Shown in pieces: positions 28,466 through 33,415 of a stretch of 33,415 nt of DNA. The notes under the pieces are model-generated. The model saw nothing but the letters and a program-made list of their open reading frames with translations. It had not been told where the DNA came from and ran no database searches. How positions within the stretch are numbered: position 1 is the first letter of the stretch; every line of letters starts with the position of its first letter. This DNA is from Secundilactobacillus similis DSM 23365 = JCM 2765 (GTDB taxonomy: Bacteria > Bacillota > Bacilli > Lactobacillales > Lactobacillaceae): assembly GCF_001311075.1 (NCBI RefSeq), contig NZ_BBAD01000033.1:1-33415 (forward strand). Direction: 5' to 3'. The translations under genes and the position numbers were made by a program.

Positions 28466-28545
28466 TGTTGTTGATCTCAACAAGACGTTCGGTTACAAAG
28501 AAAAGGTTGATTAGGCTCCCTTAATCAACCCGTTGATTTTAACGG
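28466..28545 (+). promoter_or_regulatory. Structured leader of rpoY-rnjA
   Basis: Three consecutive small hairpins precede rpoY: TTGTTG-ATCT-CAACAA (about 28467-28482), GGTTGATTA-8 nt-TAATCAACC (28505-28530) and CCGTT-6 nt-AACGG (28530-28545). None has a T-run, so they are not simple terminators. A possible -10 (TATGAT near 28446) lies just upstream. The leader may control stability or expression of the RNase J1 mRNA; this is inference. Confidence 0.45.
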
Positions 28546-28575
28546 TATTTATAGAAAGGAAGTTTACCTGTCACT

Positions 28576-28794
28576 ATGATTTTTAAAGTTTACTATCAAG
28601 AAGACCAGATTCGCAACCCTAAGCGTGAGGACACGAAGTCCCTTTACATCGATGCTGAAACGGAAGTTGACGCACGCGCTTTGGTTGCTGCTAATACCAA
28701 GCACAACATCGAATTCATCGAACCACTAGAGGGTAAGTTCCTTGAATACGAACAACAAGATCCAAATTACGAATTGACGGAGTTTAATCAATGA
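28576..28794 (+). CDS. rpoY: DNA-directed RNA polymerase subunit epsilon
   Basis: RpoY (YkzG) is the small auxiliary subunit of Firmicutes RNA polymerase, with a fold like phage T7 Gp2. The 72-aa sequence begins [20 protein letters not shown] and has the typical [17 protein letters not shown] and an acidic C-terminus. It overlaps rnjA by four bases (ATGA), the usual arrangement in this phylum, so the two are translationally coupled. GAAAGGAAG lies upstream at slightly long spacing. Confidence 0.95.
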   Translation: MIFKVYYQEDQIRNPKREDTKSLYIDAETEVDARALVAANTKHNIEFIEPLEGKFLEYEQQDPNYELTEFNQ

Positions 28795-30466
28795 AAAAAC
28801 TAAACGTCAAAAATAACGAAACTGCAATTTTTGGCGTTGGTGGTCTTGGTGAAATCGGGAAAAACACTTACGGGATTCAATTTCAGGATGAAATCATCCT
28901 CATTGATGCCGGCATCAAGTTCCCCGAAGACGAGTTACTTGGAATCGATTATGTGATTCCGGATTACCACTACCTCGTTGCCAACCAGCAAAAAATCAAG
29001 GCACTTGTTATCACCCACGGTCACGAAGACCACATCGGTGGGGTCCCTTACCTTTTAAAGGATCTCAATGTGCCAATTTATGCCGGGCCACTAGCGCTTG
29101 CCCTCATTAAAAACAAATTGGATGAACATGGTCTGTTACGGACAACCGAACTGCACGAAATCAACGAGGACACCGTCCTTAAGTTCCGTAAGACTAGCGT
29201 TTCATTCTTTAGAACCACCCACTCGATTCCTGATACCTTAGGGATCGCAGTGCACACCCCATCTGGCGTTATTGTCCAGACTGGGGACTTTAAGTTCGAT
29301 CTGACACCAGTTACTAACCAGCCGCCTAACCTACAACGGATGGCTCGGCTTGGTGAAGAAGGCGTCCTTTGTCTGATGGCCGACAGTACCAATGCCGAAC
29401 GTCCCATCTGGACGAAGTCTGAAAAATGGGTTGGCAAGTCAATTCGAAAGATTTTTGATCAAGTTGAAGGGCGGATTATTTTCGCCACCTTCGCGTCAAA
29501 CATCTCCCGGATTGAAACCGCCTGTGAAACAGCCTTGGCTCACGGTCGTAAGATTGCCGTCTTTGGTCGAAGCATGGAAGCCGCTATCGTTAACGGTCGT
29601 GAACTCGGCTACCTCAACATCCCTGATGAAGCGCTGGTTGACGCCAACGATCTTCGTTCACTCCCTGCTAACAAGGTCATGATCCTTTGTACAGGTTCTC
29701 AGGGTGAACCGATGGCTGCGCTATCACGAATCGCTAACGGTACCCACCGTCAGATTTCAATTCAACCCGATGATACGGTTATTTTCTCAAGTAACCCAAT
29801 TCCTGGGAACACTGTGAGCGTTAACCACGTCATCAACGAATTGGAAGAAGCCGGTGCTAACGTCATTCATGGTAAGGTCAATAACATCCATACTTCTGGT
29901 CACGGTGGCCAAGAAGAACAAAAACTGATGTTGCGGTTGATGAAACCGAAGTATTTCATGCCAATTCACGGTGAATACCGGATGTTAAAGATCCATACCG
30001 AATTAGCTGAGCAATGTGGCGTCCCACTTGACCATAGTTTTATTATGGAAAACGGTGACGTCTTGGCCTTAACTAAGGACTCCGCTCGAATCGCGGGTCA
30101 CTTTACCGCTGGCGATGTTTACATTGACGGCAGTGGCATTGGCGATATCGGCAACGTTGTTCTCCGTGATCGCCAATTACTTTCTGAAGAAGGTCTCGTT
30201 GTTGTTGTCGCAACGATCAACTTAAAGGATAAAATTATCCAGCCGGCCCAGACCTCCTGTCACGTGGTTTTGTTTACATGCGTGAATCAGGTGAATTGTT
30301 AAACGAAGGTCGTCGGTTGGTCTTCTCAACGATTCGTCGGGCAATGCGTTCTAAGAAAGCAAATGAAGCTTCAATTCGAAACGCCATCATTGATGACCTT
30401 CAGAATTTCCTTTACGAGAAAACTGAACGTCACCCAATGATTTTACCAATGTTAATTATGGATTAA
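28791..30466 (+). CDS. rnjA: Ribonuclease J1 (frameshifted near the 3' end in this sequence)
   Basis: Main RNase J: 5'-3' exonuclease and endonuclease for mRNA turnover and rRNA maturation. The complete MBL motif HGHEDHIGG is present, with [25 protein letters not shown] core (from residue about 38), beta-CASP motifs ([24 protein letters not shown]) and the C-terminal domain ending [13 protein letters not shown]. The frame breaks at about 30242: one missing G (CAGCC for CAGGCC) turns [19 protein letters not shown] into a premature end. Restored, it is 558 aa. It pairs with the J2 paralogue at 6.5-8.3 kb. Confidence 0.95.
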
Positions 30467-30471
30467 CCCTA

Positions 30472-30509
30472 GATTACGCAATTCAAGTCGAATTGCGTAA
30501 TCTTTTTTT
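30472..30509 (+). terminator. Rho-independent terminator after rnjA
   Basis: GATTACGCAATTC-AAGTC-GAATTGCGTAATC followed by seven Ts, just after the rnjA stop. Confidence 0.95.
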
Positions 30510-30551
30510 AACTTTCAATTCTTCAATCTAGCCCAAACGAAAAAAGTCCGT

Positions 30552-30557
30552 TATAAT
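30552..30557 (+). promoter_or_regulatory. Putative -10 box of the lipid kinase gene
   Basis: A perfect TATAAT lies between the rnjA terminator and the kinase gene. No good -35 is found at 16-18 bp. Transcription would start near 30564. Confidence 0.4.
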
Positions 30558-30565
30558 GTACGAGT

Positions 30566-31550
30566 ATGATTTTCGAGAGGATGGGTGTTAAGGTGTCAGT
30601 GAGTTTTTACATTATCTTAAATGAAACGGCTGGAAACGGTCGTGCAAAGGGTCTTTGGCCGGAAATTAAAGCAATTTTGGATCAACGCCAGTTAGCCTAT
30701 CAGTTGACGCGAACGCAATATCCAGGCCACGCGTCCGAATTAGCACGCCAATTTGCCAAACAGGCCTCAGGCCAGCAGTTGACCAATTCTGTGGTTCTCG
30801 CAATTGGTGGTGATGGCACGCTTCACGAAACCTTGAACGGGTTGATTTCCGCTCACCTTAACACCCCGATACCAATTGCTTGTCTGCCAGTTGGTCTCAA
30901 TAATAATTTTGCCAAGGGTTTAAACATGGCCACTAATTGGCGTGCCGCTCTAGATCAAATTATAAACTGTACGACTAAGAACACCGTTACCATCGGAACC
31001 TATACCGACACCGGCAAACAAACAACTGGTGCATTTACAAACAACGTAGGTATCGGTTTTGATGCGGCCGTGGTCAATAGCGCTAATAGCACGAAGACGA
31101 AATCGATTCTCAGTCGCCTACACCTCAATAAACTCCGAATTCTCGCAGCAATTATTGGCGTGTGCTACAACCAAACTGCATTTCCAATGACCGTTCACGT
31201 TGGCCGTCACCGGGATATGTACCCTAAAGCTTATCTGGTAACGATTGCCAACCACCCCTACTTCGGGAACGGTCTCAAGGTTGTTCCGTCTGCTTCGATC
31301 AGCGAACCCGCTTTAGATTTAATTGTGATCGAAAAAAAGCACCTGCCACAATTGATTTATATCGGCTTTATGATTTTACTTGGTAAACACTTGAAACTCA
31401 AAGCGGTTCACCACTATCATGAACAAACTGCACCTCGTCGTTCCGGCAATCGAATACGGTCAGACCGATGGTGAAGAGATGGGTGGCCGTTACTGGGATA
31501 CCTACTTCGAATCAGCCACGTATCCTTTTTGGATCGATCCGACTATATAA
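30566..31550 (+). CDS. Diacylglycerol/lipid kinase (DagK/YegS family; frameshifted near the 3' end)
   Basis: Lipid kinase with a NAD-kinase-like catalytic domain. The motifs YIILNETAGNGRAKG and AIGGDGTLHETLNGL (about residues 12-26 and 75-89) bind ATP; the C-terminal domain ends QTDGEEMGGRYWD and YPFWIDPTI, as in DgkB/YegS proteins. The frame breaks at 31425-31427: removing one A (CAAACTG to CAACTG) reads HEQLHLVVPAIEYGQTDG and extends to TAA 31550 (about 327 aa from ATG 30566). That ATG would be almost leaderless given TATAAT at 30552; ATG 30581 or GTG 30593 may be the real start. The substrate (diacylglycerol or another lipid) cannot be decided. Confidence 0.88.
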
Positions 31551-31566
31551 ACTATACTCATATATA

Positions 31567-31615
31567 AACACACCCCTGTGGATACCTACCTTGGTATCTA
31601 CGGGGGTGTGTTTTG
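31567..31615 (+). terminator. Rho-independent terminator after the lipid kinase
   Basis: CACACCCC and GGATAC pair with GTATC and GGGGTGTG around a short loop, followed by TTTT. Confidence 0.85.
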
Positions 31616-31640
31616 AATTGATTGATTATTTTGACGAAAC

Positions 31641-31670
31641 AAAAAAGAGCCCCCTTTTCGGAAAGCTCTT
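31641..31670 (-). terminator. Rho-independent terminator after the 68-aa gene
   Basis: Minus strand AGAGCTTTCC pairs with GGGGGCTCT (three G-U pairs) and ends in TTTTTT. It starts within the stop codon of the small gene. Confidence 0.75.
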
Positions 31671-31875
31671 AGTCTTCAGACGCCGCCATGGCCTCTAAAA
31701 TCATATTCAAGTTAGCACACTTATCGGATAAATCCTTCATTGCGCGCCCATACTTAGGTTCAATCGTCACCGTTTGATCAGTGGGCTGTACCTGTTTGCA
31801 TTCAGTTAACTTCAGTTCGTCAAGTTGATGATTCGCTAATCGGTATTCAGTGAGAATTTCTAGTCGATTACTCAT
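31669..31875 (-). CDS. Small protein of unknown function (68 aa)
   Basis: Starts at ATG 31875 (MSNRLEILTEYRLANHQLDEL) with AAAGGGGTG upstream; the longer frame to 31938 lacks a ribosome binding site and is unlikely. It is a soluble helical protein with two charged amphipathic helices separated by a short loop (QPTDQTVTIEPKY) and an acidic end. Two Cys are present but no metal motif. It has its own terminator, which supports a real gene. I do not recognise the family. Convergent with the lipid kinase. Confidence 0.7.
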   Translation of the reverse strand: MSNRLEILTEYRLANHQLDELKLTECKQVQPTDQTVTIEPKYGRAMKDLSDKCANLNMILEAMAASED

Positions 31876-32013
31876 CGGATTACACCCCTTTATCTCAGCA
31901 TAATTAATTAAGTAATTTTTTAATAATTTAAAAAACAAAAATGACTATAACACCAATACCCCAAATTGTGAACTAAGTTTTTCGTAAAGCCTCTTATTAA
32001 TCTCTAACTATTA

Positions 32014-33018
32014 TTATCCGTTGACCGTTCCGGCAAAGCTTGGTGCGAAATACTTACTGATCGTCGCAATTTGGACGTTTTCGCCAGGAACTGGTGCATT
32101 GACATACTCGTTGTTACCAATGTAGATACCCACGTGGTAAGTTGCGCCACTGGCACCCCAGAACAACAGGTCACCTGGGACCGCTGAACCAACAGAGTGC
32201 TTTGACACCATCTTTTCTTGTGCAACGGTGTTATGTGGCAGGCTAACACCAGTTGTGTGTGCGTAGACGTACTGCGTCAACCCTGAGCAGTCCATGCCCT
32301 TTAACGAAGCCCCGCCCCAAACGTAAGGGATGTTCTTCGAAACTAAACTAACCGCATAACTAGCAACGGAAGTCGTTGCGGCGGCGTCCGCTTTAGTGGT
32401 CGTTGCCTTGGTAGTCGTTGACGTTGTTGCGGCTTTGGTTGTTGCTTTCTTAGCCGTTGTTGTTGCTGATTTCGTTGCCTTAGGCGTGGTTGTTACTGTT
32501 GCTGAAGAATACGCCGTACTCGTTGCTGCAGCCTTCTTAACAGCTAATTTTTGACCAACAGCAATCATGTCGCTCTTTAAGCCGTTCCATTGCTTTAATT
32601 GAGCTAACGACACGCCGTATTTTTTACTAATCTTCCAGAGTGTATCTCCAGATTTCACGGTGTATGTAGATGCGGTTGCAGTTGATGTTGACGATAAGCT
32701 GCTAACAGATGCAGCAGCTGCGTTCGCCTTTTTTGTCGTGGTTTTAGTTGTCGTCGTTGTTGTGTTAGTGGTCGTTGCCTTACTACTTGATAAGACTAAC
32801 TTTTGACCTGCATAAATAACCCCGTTCTTAAGGTGGTTACTCTTTTCTAATTGGCTCATAGAGACGCCGTACTTAGTGGCAAGTTGCCAGACGGTATCCC
32901 CCGATTTTACTGTAACCGTCTTAGCACTTGCAGATTGCACAGGCCCGGCTAACATGAAGCCAGCGGCCCCAATCATACCAGCCGTGATGACTTTTACAGA
33001 TGTGTGTTGTTTTCCCAA
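32014..33018 (-). CDS. Secreted LysM-NlpC/P60 peptidoglycan hydrolase
   Basis: Probable gamma-D-glutamyl endopeptidase that cuts wall peptides during growth or division. The 334-aa protein has a signal peptide (about residues 1-32, ending SASA). Two LysM wall-binding domains follow (TVKSGDTVWQLATKYGVSM and YTVKSGDTLWKISKKYGVSL), each trailed by a Thr/Ala/Lys-rich linker, and then an NlpC/P60 domain. The catalytic Cys244 is in MDCSGL, His295 in YHVGIYIG, and the third polar residue is Asn307 (VNAP) where many relatives have His. The start is TTG 33018 with a strong GGAGGGGTGATC upstream. WalR-like boxes upstream fit control by the wall-sensing WalRK system. Confidence 0.92.
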   Translation of the reverse strand: MGKQHTSVKVITAGMIGAAGFMLAGPVQSASAKTVTVKSGDTVWQLATKYGVSMSQLEKSNHLKNGVIYAGQKLVLSSSKATTTNTTTTTTKTTTKKANAAAASVSSLSSTSTATASTYTVKSGDTLWKISKKYGVSLAQLKQWNGLKSDMIAVGQKLAVKKAAATSTAYSSATVTTTPKATKSATTTAKKATTKAATTSTTTKATTTKADAAATTSVASYAVSLVSKNIPYVWGGASLKGMDCSGLTQYVYAHTTGVSLPHNTVAQEKMVSKHSVGSAVPGDLLFWGASGATYHVGIYIGNNEYVNAPVPGENVQIATISKYFAPSFAGTVNG

Positions 33019-33229
33019 ATCGGATCACCCCTCCTGTTTTATCGCGTTTTTCAGCGTTCGGTGATGGCGCTTTTATAGAATTACAAATTTATCTTAACAC
33101 ATTTTCTAAATTTTTCCCCAAAAAGCTTAAGAATCTCTTGCGATACGATGGATTTTCCATGGCATTTGTTACCGTTTTCTAAATGCAAATCCTAATGTAC
33201 CGGGCTTCAGCTCACAAATTCATGTCAAC

Positions 33230-33257
33230 GTTACGGTCACGTTACAAGTTTGTGACA
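33230..33257 (-). promoter_or_regulatory. WalR (YycF)-like box array upstream of the LysM-NlpC/P60 gene
   Basis: On the minus strand three hexamers, TGTCAC (33252-33257), TGTAAC (33241-33246) and CGTAAC (33230-33235), are spaced by exactly 5 bp. The WalR consensus is two TGTWAH hexamers 5 bp apart; here one is perfect and two have one mismatch each. A TTGACA follows at once (33223-33228). Position, spacing and gene type agree with the known WalRK regulon, but binding is inferred. Confidence 0.5.
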
Positions 33258-33351
33258 AAACCAACATTCCTCAATTCTATTCTAATATCAGACATTCTAT
33301 CTAGTATTGTTTCATTTCTGTAGGGTTTTAGTGCTTCTTTTTGTGTTTACG

Positions 33352-33415
33352 TTTGTGTCCAGCGATAGTGTACGAAGTTTGTGAAACTTGGCTTCATTGG
33401 CGCATTAATCATGGA
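33352..33415. repeat. Left end of a related intergenic repeat element (cut by window edge)
   Basis: GTTTGTGTCCAGCG followed by A/T-variable AGTGT matches the left terminal repeat of the copies at 14210 and 18285, in the same orientation. After about 30 bases the sequence differs from them, so this may be a divergent or different-interior member that shares the ends. The rest lies outside the window. Confidence 0.6.

Noticed and set aside
30278..30466. Separate small gene after rnjA
   Set aside because: Its product is the C-terminus of RNase J1 once one base is restored at about 30242.

Overview
The window is about 33 kb of low-to-mid GC chromosome from a member of the Lactobacillaceae (old genus Lactobacillus, e.g. 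the Lactiplantibacillus or Levilactobacillus side of the family). Three things point there: the protein sequences, the gene order (clpX-engB-mazG; tig; tuf; rnjB; rpsO/rpsT; holA-comEC-comEB-comEA; sepM-coaD-rsmD-ylbG-ftsW; typA; suhB; pdhABCD/def; rpoY-rnjA) and the strong GGAGG-type ribosome binding sites. It is a core housekeeping region. I see no prophage, CRISPR array, transposase gene, rRNA or tRNA.

Layout. From 1 to 8.9 kb, minus-strand genes for protein quality control, translation and RNA decay (mazG-like, engB, clpX, tig, tuf, a TPR protein, rnjB, rpsO) are mostly separated by clear intrinsic terminators. At 9.0-9.6 kb rpsO and rpsT diverge, and rpsT converges with holA on a shared symmetric terminator. 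From 9.6 to 14.1 kb lies the late-competence DNA uptake operon comEA-comEB-comEC with holA at its end. From 14.6 to 18.2 kb is a tight five-gene operon ftsW-ylbG-rsmD-coaD-sepM. Then come typA and a UPF0223-suhB pair, followed by the pyruvate dehydrogenase operon pdhA-B-C-D, divergent from def. The last part holds a membrane-anchored unknown, rpoY-rnjA, a lipid kinase, a 68-aa unknown and a secreted LysM-NlpC/P60 cell wall hydrolase whose upstream region carries a WalR-like box array.

Two things stand out. First, a repeated intergenic element of about 335 bp occurs in two complete copies (14210-14546 and 18285-18616). Its left end recurs at the right window edge (about 33352) and its right end at the left window edge (1-8). 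It has terminal inverted repeats of 20-27 bp and a large central hairpin. Between the two copies the hairpin stem differs by several compensatory base-pair changes while the apical loop is almost unchanged. The right end abuts the T-tract of a rho-independent terminator in two of three cases. This is the best candidate for an undescribed system: a structured RNA, or a hairpin-forming MITE-like element that settles next to terminators.

Second, ten core genes (engB, tig, tuf, holA, comEB, pdhB, pdhC, pdhD, rnjA and the lipid kinase) carry small indels, nearly all in short homopolymers. Each is repaired by changing one or two bases. Because several are essential, this is most likely sequencing or consensus error rather than real gene decay. 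I report these genes over their full corrected extents.
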